Assembly: GCF_000016425.1 (NCBI RefSeq)
Contig: NC_009380.1
Location: 4,034,144 to 4,098,143, forward strand
Source: Salinispora tropica CNB-440
GTDB taxonomy: Bacteria; Actinomycetota; Actinomycetes; Mycobacteriales; Micromonosporaceae
Length of the DNA stretch: 64,000 bases
Direction of reading: 5' to 3'
Positions 54,290 to 62,243 of the stretch are shown one piece after another. Each line of letters opens with the position of its first letter. Position 1 is the first letter of the stretch. Made by a program: the position numbers and the translations under genes. The notes under the pieces are model-generated. The model saw only the letters and a list, made by a program, of their open reading frames with translations. It did not search any database and was not told where the DNA came from.

Positions 54290-55575
54290 GAGCTCTCCTC
54301 GGGCAGGTAGGTCAGGGTCACCCGGTCGGCGGCGAGCACCTCGGCGGCCACCGCCGTGATCTGCTCGGCGGTCACCGCCAGCCGCGCCGGCAGCCGCTCG
54401 GCCGCCCGGCGCGGGTCGCCGAACTGTGTCGCGTACCGGCCAAGGGTGTCGGCACGGCCCTCCACCGTGGACATCTGCCGCCACCAGGCGGTGCTGATCA
54501 GCGCCTTGGCCCGGTCCAGTTCCGCTGCGGTGACCGGGACCGTGGCCAGCTCGTCAACAACCTCGCCCAACCCGGCGGCCAACCGCTCGGCCGGCACTCC
54601 GGGGCGGGCGGTGGCCGTGGCGATCAACGGCGCCGGGGCGTATGCCAGGTCCACCCCGTACGCCCCGACCAGGTCCGGCTGCGCGATCCGTTCCCCGTCG
54701 GCGAGCCGTTGGTAGAGCCGGCTGCCCCGCCCGCTACCGAGAACGGTGGCAAGCACACTGGTCACGTCGTAGCCGGCGGTGCCGAACGGGTGGGTACGGT
54801 GCGCGACGTACACCCGGGGCGCGGGAACCTCGGTGACGACCGTCTCCGTCGTCGCCGCGCCGATGCCGGGAACGTGCTGGCCGTCCGGCGCGGCCGGGAT
54901 CTCCGGGCGGGGTGGGATCGCGCCGAAGTACTTCTCGGCCAGGGCGAACACCTCGACGGCGGAGGTGTCGCCGACGACTGTGAGGACAGCGTTGTTCGGG
55001 GCGTAGTACGCGCGGTGGAACGCCTGGAAGGTGGGGAGGTCGGCGGCGTTCAGGTCGGCCATCGAGCCGATCGTCGCGTGGTGGTACGGGTGACCCGGCG
55101 GGTAGAGCAGCGGCAGCAGCCGCAGCCACGCGTCGCCGTACGGGACGTTCTCGTAGCGCTGCCGCCGCTCGTTCTTGACCACGTCACGCTGGTTGTCCAG
55201 CGTCTCCTGGGTCAGCGCCGGCACCAACCCGCCCATCCGGTCGGCCTCGAGCCAGAGAGTCAGCTCAAGGTGCTCGGCGGGGACCGTCTCGAAGTAGTTG
55301 GTGCGATCGGGGTTGGTGGTGGCGTTGAGTGACCCCCCACACCCCTGGATGAGCTTCATGTGCTCGGTCTTCGCCACGTTCGTCGAGCCCTCGAACATCA
55401 GGTGCTCGAAGAGGTGGGCGAAGCCGGTCTGCCCTTCCGGCTCGTGTCGGGAGCCGATGTCGTACCAGAGGTTCACGGCCACGGCTGGGGCGGTGCGGTC
55501 CTCGCTCACCACCACGCGCAGGCCGTTGTCCAGTCGGGTTGTCTCGATGGGCCAGGGAAAACCGCTGTCGGGCAT
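54286..55575 (-). CDS. M16-family zinc peptidase, catalytic subunit
   Basis: Protein of 429 residues with the inverted zinc motif HLFEH at residues 54-58 (His54, Glu57, His58) and the further ligand region NERRQRYENVPYG. No signal peptide is visible, so cytoplasmic. Paired with the downstream inactive subunit. Family members degrade oligopeptides; no specific substrate is known here. Confidence 0.94.
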   Translation of the reverse strand: MPDSGFPWPIETTRLDNGLRVVVSEDRTAPAVAVNLWYDIGSRHEPEGQTGFAHLFEHLMFEGSTNVAKTEHMKLIQGCGGSLNATTNPDRTNYFETVPAEHLELTLWLEADRMGGLVPALTQETLDNQRDVVKNERRQRYENVPYGDAWLRLLPLLYPPGHPYHHATIGSMADLNAADLPTFQAFHRAYYAPNNAVLTVVGDTSAVEVFALAEKYFGAIPPRPEIPAAPDGQHVPGIGAATTETVVTEVPAPRVYVAHRTHPFGTAGYDVTSVLATVLGSGRGSRLYQRLADGERIAQPDLVGAYGVDLAYAPAPLIATATARPGVPAERLAAGLGEVVDELATVPVTAAELDRAKALISTAWWRQMSTVEGRADTLGRYATQFGDPRRAAERLPARLAVTAEQITAVAAEVLAADRVTLTYLPEESS

Positions 55576-55615
55576 GGGAGGACGCTATCCGATCTCCGGG
55601 GCGCACGGACGGTAC

Positions 55616-55667
55616 GCCGCGGGGCGGGGCCCGACACGTCGGCCTGAGCCGCGGGGCGAGGCCCGAC
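55616..55667. repeat. Short GC-rich direct repeat
   Basis: GCCGCGGGGCGGGGCCCGAC (55616-55635) is repeated with one change at 55648-55667. It lies between the M16 gene start and the DUF839 gene stop. Confidence 0.5.
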
Positions 55668-55700
55668 GCACCGACTCAACCGCGAGCCCCGCCGACTCGC

Positions 55701-56852
55701 TCAGCGGAACGGGCCGCGCACCTCGTAGGTGATGCCACCGGAGGACCATCCGGAGGTTCCGCGCTGGGACGAGAAGTAGAACCGCGTGCCGTCGGGGGAG
55801 AACGCCGGACCGCAGATCTCCGACCAGGACTGACCCGTGATCCGCAGGAACGGGGCGACGACCTCGTCCGGTGTGATGATGTTGATCTCCATATTGCCAC
55901 CGTCCTCGGCGACGTAGAGGTCACCGCCGGGGGTACCCGTGATGTTGTCCACCCCGGTCAGCGGTGCGGTGCCGGAGACCAACGAGTCGTCGTACGCCAG
56001 GTCGATGCGCTCGTTGACCGCGTCGTAGGCCCAGACCCGGTTGTCCCCCTTCGTGGTGAACCAACAGGTCCCGTCGGCGTACCAGCAGCCCTCACCGCCG
56101 TTGAACCGCTTCGCCCCGGAGACCTGGTCTCGGGTGTACCTCGGCCAGCCGTCCGGGTCGGGCACCGGGGCCCAGGCCACCGGGCCGCTGGTGGCGGTGC
56201 CCGCCACCAGTACCTCCAGGGTGCCGGCCGAAAGGTCCCCCCAGGTCATCGGCCGGAACCGGTAGAGGCAGCCGTCACTCTCGTCCTCGGTGAGGTAGAT
56301 CACCTGTCGGTCCGGGTCGCAGGCCGCGGCCTCGTGCTTGAACCGACCCATCGCGTCTCGCCGGATGGCGGTCGCGCCGCCCTGGGGGTAGGTCTCGTAG
56401 ACGTAGCCGCGGCGGACCTCCTCGCAGGAGAGCCACGTCTCCCACGGTGTCGCCCCACCCGCGCAGTTCTGCCGGGTGCCCGACAGGATCTGGTAGGCCG
56501 AGGCGATGCTGCCGTCGGCGTCGAATCGGATCGCCGACGCGCCACCACCGGGAGTGATCTCCGAGTTCGAGACGTAGATCCAGCCGGCACCGGCGGCGAA
56601 GCAGGCGCCGCCGTCGGGCGCGTCGTGCCAGGTGTATGCGGTACCAGTAACGGACTGCCGGGACCGGGCCACCACCCGACTGGCGAATCCCACGGGTAGC
56701 TGGATGCCCAGGGCGTCGGCCGACTGAAGGGGTCCGTAGGGGCTCTCGCCGGGCTGGGCGGGGTCGGCCAGCGCGGCACCAGCCCAGAGGCTGCCGGAGA
56801 AGGCCGCGGCGCCACCGGCGACGCCAGCTCGGAGCAGAGTACGACGATCCAT
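55701..56852 (-). CDS. DUF839/PhoX-like secreted protein
   Basis: Exported protein of 383 residues with a Tat signal (MDRRTLLRAGVAGGAAAFSG, cleavage near ALA-DP). The rest is a beta-propeller-like DUF839 domain (GGACFAAGAGWIYVSNSE, NCAGGATPWETWLSCEE, YLTEDESDGCLYRF) related to PhoX alkaline phosphatases. Phosphatase activity is possible but unproven. ATG 56852 follows CGGAGGTTTTG. Confidence 0.87.
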   Translation of the reverse strand: MDRRTLLRAGVAGGAAAFSGSLWAGAALADPAQPGESPYGPLQSADALGIQLPVGFASRVVARSRQSVTGTAYTWHDAPDGGACFAAGAGWIYVSNSEITPGGGASAIRFDADGSIASAYQILSGTRQNCAGGATPWETWLSCEEVRRGYVYETYPQGGATAIRRDAMGRFKHEAAACDPDRQVIYLTEDESDGCLYRFRPMTWGDLSAGTLEVLVAGTATSGPVAWAPVPDPDGWPRYTRDQVSGAKRFNGGEGCWYADGTCWFTTKGDNRVWAYDAVNERIDLAYDDSLVSGTAPLTGVDNITGTPGGDLYVAEDGGNMEINIITPDEVVAPFLRITGQSWSEICGPAFSPDGTRFYFSSQRGTSGWSSGGITYEVRGPFR

Positions 56853-56977
56853 CAAAACCTCCGGGAGAGGGAGTGGCCGGTCGCTGCTGCCACGAAGCTA
56901 CCGATATCGCCATCGAAGATGGTAAAAATGAGATGAGCTTTTCGGTACGGGCGGGTGGCCGTTGCCGTCGAGTCGGG

Positions 56978-56983
56978 TAGACT
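56978..56983 (+). promoter_or_regulatory. -10 element of the leaderless aroG leader transcript
   Basis: TAGACT matches the TANNNT actinobacterial -10 consensus and ends seven bases before the leader-peptide GTG at 56991. That spacing would start transcription on the start codon. No good -35 was found. Confidence 0.45.
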
Positions 56984-56990
56984 CGCCGAC

Positions 56991-57050
56991 GTGACACGCG
57001 CGTATCGATGGTTTAGGCAGCCGGCTCTCCCGCCGGTGACCTCATCGTGA
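56991..57050 (+). CDS. Aromatic-amino-acid leader peptide of aroG
   Basis: A 19-residue open frame, GTG to TGA, reading MTRAYRWFRQPALPPVTSS. It has Tyr, Trp and Phe codons close together (57003-57014: Y-R-W-F) and ends before a strong terminator hairpin, upstream of the gene for the first enzyme of aromatic amino acid synthesis. This is the arrangement of a ribosome-mediated attenuator. There is no ribosome site, which agrees with leaderless initiation after TAGACT. Confidence 0.7.
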   Translation: MTRAYRWFRQPALPPVTSS

Positions 57051-57128
57051 GCTGACGTCACCCGCACAGAGCCGGCAAGGCAGGAGCTTCCGCTCCTGCC
57101 TTTTTGCGTACGAGCAGCCGGCTCTCCC
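57018..57128 (+). promoter_or_regulatory. Attenuator pairing segments of the aroG leader
   Basis: AGAGCCGGC (57068-57076) can pair perfectly with GCCGGCTCT at 57020-57028 (inside the leader peptide, just after the Tyr-Arg-Trp-Phe codons) or with an identical copy at 57117-57125 past the terminator. The repeated unit is CAGCCGGCTCTCCC (57018-57031 and 57115-57128). A second GGTGAC/GTCACC hairpin (57035-57062) lies in between. The exact antiterminator cannot be settled by eye. Confidence 0.55.
57079..57105 (+). terminator. Intrinsic terminator in the aroG leader
   Basis: GGCAGGAGC-TTCC-GCTCCTGCC followed by five T residues: a perfect 9-bp stem with T tail, the most classical intrinsic terminator in the window. 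It stands 57 bp before aroG and downstream of the leader peptide, so it likely acts as an attenuator. Confidence 0.9.
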
Positions 57129-57161
57129 CGGGCACCGGCCCCGGGCACGGTCGGCGAAGGG

Positions 57162-58259
57162 ATGCCCACCGTGACCACCTCCGAGACGAACCGGATCAGC
57201 GACCAGCGGATCGACCGTGTGGTGCCGCTGACCACCCCGGCACTGCTACACCACGAGCTGCCCCTGGACAGTTCGCTCACCTCGGCCGTACTCACTGGCA
57301 GACGGGCCGTCGGCCGAGTCTTGGACCGCGCCGACGACCGCCTCCTGGTGGTAGTCGGCCCCTGTTCGGTACATGACCCGGTCGCCGCCCTCGCCTACGC
57401 TCACCGGCTCCGCGAGCTCGCCGATCGGCTCGCCGACGACCTACTCGTGGTGATGCGGGTCTACTTCGAGAAGCCGCGCTCAACCGTCGGCTGGAAGGGG
57501 CTTATCAACGACCCGGGACTGGACGGTTCCGGTGATGTGAACACGGGCCTGCGCCGGGCCCGTGCGCTCCTGATCGACGTGCTGCGCCTGGGCCTCCCGG
57601 TCGGTTGCGAGTTCCTGGACCCGATCACCCCGCAGTACATCGCCGACACGGTGGCCTGGGGCGCGATCGGCGCCCGGACCGTGGAGAGCCAGGTGCACCG
57701 CCAGCTCGCCTCCGGCCTGTCGATGCCGATCGGAATGAAGAACCGTCCCGACGGCAGCATCTCCACCGCGACGGACGCCATCCGGGCGGCCGGCGTGCCG
57801 CACGTCTTCCCCGGCATCGACGCCTCCGGCACCCCAGCGATCATGCACACCCGCGGTAACACCGACGGCCACCTGGTGCTGCGCGGTGGCGGCAACCAGC
57901 CGAACTACGACGCCGAATCGGTGACGGACGCGCTGGCGCTGCTGCGCGACGCCGGGCTTCCCGAACGGCTGGTCATCGACGCCAGCCACGCCAACAGCGG
58001 CAAGGACCACCGTAACCAGCCGCTCGTCGCCGCCGACGTGGCCGCCCAACTCGCCGGAGGCCAGCACGGCATCGTCGGCGTCATGCTGGAGAGCTTCCTG
58101 CTCGCAGGTCGGCAGGACCTGGACCCGACCCGCGAGCTGACCTACGGGCAGTCGATCACCGACGCCTGTATCGGCTGGGACACCACCGAGGAGGTCCTGG
58201 CCGACCTGGCCGCCGCCGTGCGCACCCGACGGCGGGCTCCGGCCGTCACCCCTGTCTGA
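57162..58259 (+). CDS. aroG: DAHP synthase, type I (AroG/AroF/AroH-like)
   Basis: Class I 3-deoxy-7-phosphoheptulonate synthase of 365 residues, first step of the shikimate pathway. Motifs include VVVGPCSVHDP, RVYFEKPRSTVGWKGLINDP, the GARTVESQVHR region and IDASHANSGKDHRNQP. Actinobacteria mostly use class II enzymes, so this E. coli-like type is worth noting. ATG 57162 (AAGGG upstream) or GTG 57171 could be the start. Expression is predicted to be controlled by the leader peptide/terminator just upstream. Confidence 0.94.
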   Translation: MPTVTTSETNRISDQRIDRVVPLTTPALLHHELPLDSSLTSAVLTGRRAVGRVLDRADDRLLVVVGPCSVHDPVAALAYAHRLRELADRLADDLLVVMRVYFEKPRSTVGWKGLINDPGLDGSGDVNTGLRRARALLIDVLRLGLPVGCEFLDPITPQYIADTVAWGAIGARTVESQVHRQLASGLSMPIGMKNRPDGSISTATDAIRAAGVPHVFPGIDASGTPAIMHTRGNTDGHLVLRGGGNQPNYDAESVTDALALLRDAGLPERLVIDASHANSGKDHRNQPLVAADVAAQLAGGQHGIVGVMLESFLLAGRQDLDPTRELTYGQSITDACIGWDTTEEVLADLAAAVRTRRRAPAVTPV

Positions 58260-58307
58260 TCGCCGGGCGGGTGGTTTACGGGGTACGGCCTCGGGTAGTT
58301 GGGCGCC

Positions 58308-58544
58308 GTGACCGACAACCCACCCGTAACCGCGGTGCCCGAGACCGAGTCGGACCTGCGCCGCCTCGACGACCTGCTCGAGGATCTCTACCGAGGCCAG
58401 GAACGGATCAGCCAGGGCGACATCTACCGGCGGGCGGTCGCCGCCCAGATGCCGGCGGGGCTGCTCACCCGCATCGGCGGACTACCCGAGGGCGAGTACT
58501 CCGTGGACGAGGCGGCTGACCTGCTGGGCGGGTCGGCCGCCTGA
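58308..58544 (+). CDS. Small conserved hypothetical protein
   Basis: Protein of 78 residues, acidic N-terminus (VPETESDLRRLDDLLEDLYRGQERIS) followed by GDIYRRAVAAQMPAGLLTRIGGLPEGEYSVDEAADLLGG. The look is of a small helical adaptor, perhaps seen in related actinobacteria. No function can be assigned. GTG 58308 is used. Confidence 0.7.
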   Translation: MTDNPPVTAVPETESDLRRLDDLLEDLYRGQERISQGDIYRRAVAAQMPAGLLTRIGGLPEGEYSVDEAADLLGGSAA

Positions 58545-58635
58545 GCGGGCCTCCTCCGACGAGCCGGTCCACGGTCAGGCGGTCCGGCGACACCCGGGGG
58601 CGCGCAACCGGTGATCCGACGCGAAGGAGAGTGAC

Positions 58636-58842
58636 ATGTCCCAGCCCCCCCAGCGGCGCTCGGAGCAGCACGAGCAGCTCGAGGCTCTCGGCCAGCCGCC
58701 GGAGGGCCGGGACACGCTGCCCGAGCCGGACTTCGCCAAGGAACACGATGTCACGGCGGTCGATCGGGACATCATCACCGGCGCGGACGCCGACGAGCGG
58801 GAGGAGGAGTCTCCCCGCGGTTGGTCTGGCGAGGAGAGCTGA
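58636..58842 (+). CDS. Small acidic hypothetical protein
   Basis: Protein of 68 residues, strongly acidic and probably disordered (EQLEALGQPPEGRDTLPEPD, DIITGADADEREEES). A strong AAGGAGAG lies upstream of ATG 58636, which supports expression. No family recognised. Confidence 0.65.
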   Translation: MSQPPQRRSEQHEQLEALGQPPEGRDTLPEPDFAKEHDVTAVDRDIITGADADEREEESPRGWSGEES

Positions 58843-58913
58843 GTGCGATCGCGGGTGGGCCGGGGTAACCCCGACCCGCCCGCGATCGCACGATGGATGT
58901 TTCGCCCTGCCGA

Positions 58914-59441
58914 CTACTCCTCGTTTCGCTCGGCAGCCTGCTGAGCTTTCGCGTACGCCAGCTGCATGAAGTCCGACGCCGTCACGGCGGTGAGAGCGGT
59001 GGCGACGAGACGGGTCAGACGCGGCGCCAGCACCAGCCCACCGGTGAGCCCGGTGGCCACCCAGACGGCCAGACAGAAGGGGCAACTGAGCAGCTCACCG
59101 ACGGCATGCCGGGTGGAGCTGCCCGAGTCGCGCACCTCCTCCATCACCTCGCCGCTGCCGATCGGCCGCGCGTAGCGGGTGAACGGGGCCCGCAGCGGAC
59201 TGGTCACGGCATCCTTGGAGAGCAACCGGCTGAGCTTGTGGGTCGCGACGGCCAGCAGGACCACGTCGACTGTCGCGGGCCGCTCCGGCACCGGCCGCCG
59301 AGTCGCCTTCACCAGCCCGGCGATCATGGCCGTCACCCCGGCGTAGGCGCCCATGGCCACGAGATAGCCGCCGAGCGGCCGGTATTCGTATGGCGCGTAG
59401 GCCCGACCCAGACGAGTCACTTTCGCCTTCAACTCGGTCAC
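58914..59441 (-). CDS. DUF1360 membrane protein
   Basis: Protein of 175 residues with about three membrane segments. LSCPFCLAVWVATGLTGG is the family signature; the CxxC may bind metal or be redox active. The function of DUF1360 is unknown. GTG 59441 follows GGGAGACC. Confidence 0.82.
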   Translation of the reverse strand: MTELKAKVTRLGRAYAPYEYRPLGGYLVAMGAYAGVTAMIAGLVKATRRPVPERPATVDVVLLAVATHKLSRLLSKDAVTSPLRAPFTRYARPIGSGEVMEEVRDSGSSTRHAVGELLSCPFCLAVWVATGLTGGLVLAPRLTRLVATALTAVTASDFMQLAYAKAQQAAERNEE

Positions 59442-59493
59442 CGGTCTCCCTCGGTCTGGTAACCGGGCCGAACGGCCCGGCGATTGCGCCGGC

Positions 59494-59811
59494 TCAGCCC
59501 GCCTGGAGGTTGTCGTCCACCGCCCGGGCGAGGTCGGCCAACGCCTCGTCCACCAGCCGGTCGGCGGTGCCACCGGTCAGGTCAAGCCGGATCCAGGCCC
59601 CACCAGCGTCGGCCGGGTCGACCCGGATCTGGGCGGTCCAGTCCCCGGTGGCCCGCCAGCACGCCGTCAGCTCCGCCCGGCGGACTTCAGTAGCCGGCCG
59701 ACCGCCGGCACGGAGCGGCTCGGGAAGCCACGCCGACATCCGGTTCGGGTCGACCGCCGTGTTGAACACGACCTCCGGGGGCGCCGACATGCCCCGCTCA
59801 GCCGACGCCAT
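59494..59811 (-). CDS. Small SRPBCC-like protein
   Basis: Protein of 105 residues resembling a shortened SRPBCC/polyketide-cyclase-type fold (SAPPEVVFNTAVDPNRMSAWLPEPL at the start, GGAWIRLDLTGGTADRLVDEALADL at the end). Substrate unknown. ATG 59811 with GGAGG four bases upstream; shares one base with the preceding gene's stop. Confidence 0.75.
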   Translation of the reverse strand: MASAERGMSAPPEVVFNTAVDPNRMSAWLPEPLRAGGRPATEVRRAELTACWRATGDWTAQIRVDPADAGGAWIRLDLTGGTADRLVDEALADLARAVDDNLQAG

Positions 59812-60134
59812 CACGCCTCCCGCAGTCGGCTCGGGTCGACCTCCCGCCCCGGGCGCCGGGCGAGGTACTCGGTCTCGAGTTCGGCGGTCCGGCGCAGGTG
59901 AGTGGCGAGCGCCGCGTCGGCCGCGTGCCGCAGGGTGTCCAGCCGCGTTCGGTGCAGACTGCGCAACTCACGGATCAGGTCGGCATCGCCGAGCTCAGCA
60001 GGGTCGATGCCGAGCACCTCGCCGTCGGAGTCCGCGGTGCCGGAGGCCCGGTCGTGCAGGTGGTCTCCATCCCATTCGGGCATCCGCTGCTCCGGGCTCG
60101 GGTACTCGTCCCGCCGCACGGATCCGGTCATCAT
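59811..60134 (-). CDS. DUF6158-like conserved protein
   Basis: Protein of 107 residues with conserved GIDPAELGDADLIRELRSLHRTRLDTLRHAADAAL and RTAELETEYLARRPG, predicted long helices. I relate it to actinobacterial DUF6158; this is from memory. Two adjacent ATG codons (60134, 60131) follow a G-rich site. Operon with the SRPBCC-like gene. Confidence 0.72.
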   Translation of the reverse strand: MMTGSVRRDEYPSPEQRMPEWDGDHLHDRASGTADSDGEVLGIDPAELGDADLIRELRSLHRTRLDTLRHAADAALATHLRRTAELETEYLARRPGREVDPSRLREA

Positions 60135-60256
60135 CGCCCCCTTCACTGTTCTGGGCTGGCGTCTGGCCGGATGCCCGCCCGAGGTGCCGCCAAACCAGCC
60201 CGCCGCTACGACACGGCTGTCGGAACGCGCCACCACCCCCGGGTACCCTCGAGGCC

Positions 60257-60670
60257 ATGAAGCGGCTCTGGACTCCGGCGTGGATCGTGCGCCACGTGGC
60301 CATGGTCGTGCTCGTCGTGGGCTTCCTCGGGCTCGGCTGGTGGCAGCTCAGCCGGGCCGCCGGCGGCAATCCGATCAGCTGGGGATACGCCGTGGAGTGG
60401 CCGGTTTTCGCCGGCTTCGTCGTGTTCGTCTGGTGGCGGGAGGTTCGCCAGCAGCTCCGCGGGCCCGAGGGGACGAGCCCCGCGGTGGGAAGTGCTGAGT
60501 CACCCGCGACCACCGAGCCGACCCGGCTGGCGGTGCGCCGACCGGTACGGGTCAGCCGTGCGGCGACCACCGTGCCGGACAGCGATGATCCGGAGCTCAC
60601 CGCCTACAACCGCTACCTGCGGTGGTTGACCGACAACCCGGGTGCTCGGCCCGGCGACTACCCCGGCTAG
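60257..60670 (+). CDS. Small membrane protein
   Basis: Protein of 137 residues with two helices near the N-terminus (WIVRHVAMVVLVVGFLGLGWW and YAVEWPVFAGFVVFVWW). The rest is cytoplasmic, ending LTAYNRYLRWLTDNPGARPGDYPG. Such genes often stand directly before a DUF3817 gene in actinobacteria, as here. Function unknown. Confidence 0.8.
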   Translation: MKRLWTPAWIVRHVAMVVLVVGFLGLGWWQLSRAAGGNPISWGYAVEWPVFAGFVVFVWWREVRQQLRGPEGTSPAVGSAESPATTEPTRLAVRRPVRVSRAATTVPDSDDPELTAYNRYLRWLTDNPGARPGDYPG

Positions 60671-60694
60671 GCCGGGTCGGAAGGACGGACGACG

Positions 60695-61030
60695 GTGGGC
60701 GCAGCCCTGACCCGGTACCGCGTGATCGCCTGGATCGTCGGCGTGGTGCTGATCCTGCTCATGGTGATCGGAATGCCGCTCAAGTACGGCTTCGACAACG
60801 CGATCGTGGTGGAGACGGTGGGCCAGGCCCACGGCTTCCTCTACATGGTCTATCTGGTGGCCGCCTTCGACCTGTCCCGGCGGGCCGGCTGGCCGTTGTC
60901 ACGCATGATCTTGGTGATGTTGGCGGGAACCGTTCCGTTCGTCTCCTTCTTCGCCGAGCGGCGAGTGAGCAGGTGGGTGACCGGGCAGGCCGCGGCCCCG
61001 GAGCCGGTGGCCAACGCCCCCGTCCGATAG
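60695..61030 (+). CDS. DUF3817 membrane protein
   Basis: Protein of 111 residues with three membrane helices; VVETVGQAHGFLYMVYLVAAFDLSRR is the DUF3817 signature. It follows the small membrane protein by 24 bp, presumably in one operon. GTG 60695 start; GGAAGGA upstream. Confidence 0.88.
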   Translation: MGAALTRYRVIAWIVGVVLILLMVIGMPLKYGFDNAIVVETVGQAHGFLYMVYLVAAFDLSRRAGWPLSRMILVMLAGTVPFVSFFAERRVSRWVTGQAAAPEPVANAPVR

Positions 61031-61215
61031 AAGTTCACGTACATCCCTTCGGCAACAATCGCCACGACTTCCCCTGCGGGTCACTCCTGCCCCGGGTTAC
61101 CTTGTCCGGGTCGGCCCACTCAACGCCGTCCGCACGGACGGCACGGTCCGGCGCCGCTGGGGCCTCCGCCCCTCCCCGGTGGCTGGTGGGGAGGAGAGAA
61201 GAGGAGCCGTCGCAC

Positions 61216-62187
61216 TTGTCGTCCATCCGGAAACGACTTCCCGCCCTCGCCGTCGCGATAGTCTCGGCAACCCTGGTCGCACCGGTCGCGCCCGCCCGGG
61301 CCGAGCCCTCCCCCGCCGAGCTGACGCGACGCATCGAGAAAGCCTCCGCGGAGTTGGAACGCGTCGTGGAAGCGCACAACACCCTCGCCGAAGACCTCAA
61401 GACGAACAAAGCCACCCTGACCCGGTTGACCGCCCAGCTGGGTCCCCTGGAGCAACAGGTCGCGCAGAGCCGGGCCGAGGTCAACCAACTGGCGGTGGCC
61501 GCGTACAAAACCGGTGAGCTCGGTACCGCCACCGCACTACTGAGCCCAGACGACGCCACGACCCTGCTCAACCGGCTCACCACCGTCGACCGACTCGCCC
61601 AGGAGCGGCAGAAACGCATCACGGCCTTCACCAACGACCAGCGTCAGCTCCTCGCGCAACGGACGCGGCTGGAGGCCGTTGTGGAGAAGGCAGCCGCGCA
61701 GGCCCAAGGGCTGGCCAGCACCCGCAAGCGGATCGAGCGCGACCTGGCCGACCTGTACGAGCTGCGGCGACTAGCGTACGGCCGGGCAACCGAAAGCTCC
61801 ACGGCCAGCCCGGACCACGTCCGAGCGGCACCATCGGTCTCCGGCGCGGCCGGGGTTGCGGTGCGGTACGCGTACGGGGCGCTGGGGAAGCCCTACCGGT
61901 GGGGCGGGGACGGTGCCGCCGGCTACGACTGCTCGGGCCTCACCTCGGCGGCATGGCGAGCGGCCGGTAAGTCACTGCCGCACAGCACCCGCCGGCAGTG
62001 GGGGGTGGTGGCGCACATCGAACGCCGCGACCTGAGCCCCGGCGACCTGGTCTTCTACCGCGGGCTCGGGCATGTCGCCCTCTACGTGGGCAATGGTCAG
62101 ATCATCGACGCCCCAACCGCCGGGCGCAACGTGGTGAAGCGCGACATGAATATCATGTCGATCGTGGGATATGGGCGGGTTCGCTGA
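61216..62187 (+). CDS. NlpC/P60 peptidoglycan endopeptidase
   Basis: Secreted protein of 323 residues. Signal peptide (cleavage near ARA-EP at residue 29), a coiled-coil region (about 35-195), then an NlpC/P60 domain with catalytic Cys239 (YDCSGLTSAAW) and His286 (LGHVALYVG). It should cut peptide stems of the cell wall, like RipA-type enzymes. A TTG start (61216) is proposed with GAGGAG upstream; GTG is not available at a suitable place. The 185-bp upstream gap was checked for a c-di-AMP riboswitch without success. Confidence 0.92.
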   Translation: MSSIRKRLPALAVAIVSATLVAPVAPARAEPSPAELTRRIEKASAELERVVEAHNTLAEDLKTNKATLTRLTAQLGPLEQQVAQSRAEVNQLAVAAYKTGELGTATALLSPDDATTLLNRLTTVDRLAQERQKRITAFTNDQRQLLAQRTRLEAVVEKAAAQAQGLASTRKRIERDLADLYELRRLAYGRATESSTASPDHVRAAPSVSGAAGVAVRYAYGALGKPYRWGGDGAAGYDCSGLTSAAWRAAGKSLPHSTRRQWGVVAHIERRDLSPGDLVFYRGLGHVALYVGNGQIIDAPTAGRNVVKRDMNIMSIVGYGRVR

Positions 62188-62205
62188 GCAACCCGCCCGA
62201 GGAGG

Positions 62206-62239
62206 ACCGGGCCGGCATCCCCGCGGACGCCGGCCCGGT
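62206..62239. terminator. Bidirectional terminator between NlpC/P60 and sigma factor genes
   Basis: ACCGGGCCGGC (62206-62216) and its perfect complement (62229-62239) with a 12-nt loop, between two convergent stop codons. Confidence 0.75.
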
Positions 62240-62243
62240 GCGC

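Noticed and set aside
61031..61215. c-di-AMP (ydaO-type) riboswitch before the NlpC/P60 gene
   Set aside because: Such elements often precede these genes in actinobacteria, but the conserved GGGTGAATC-like core is not visible.
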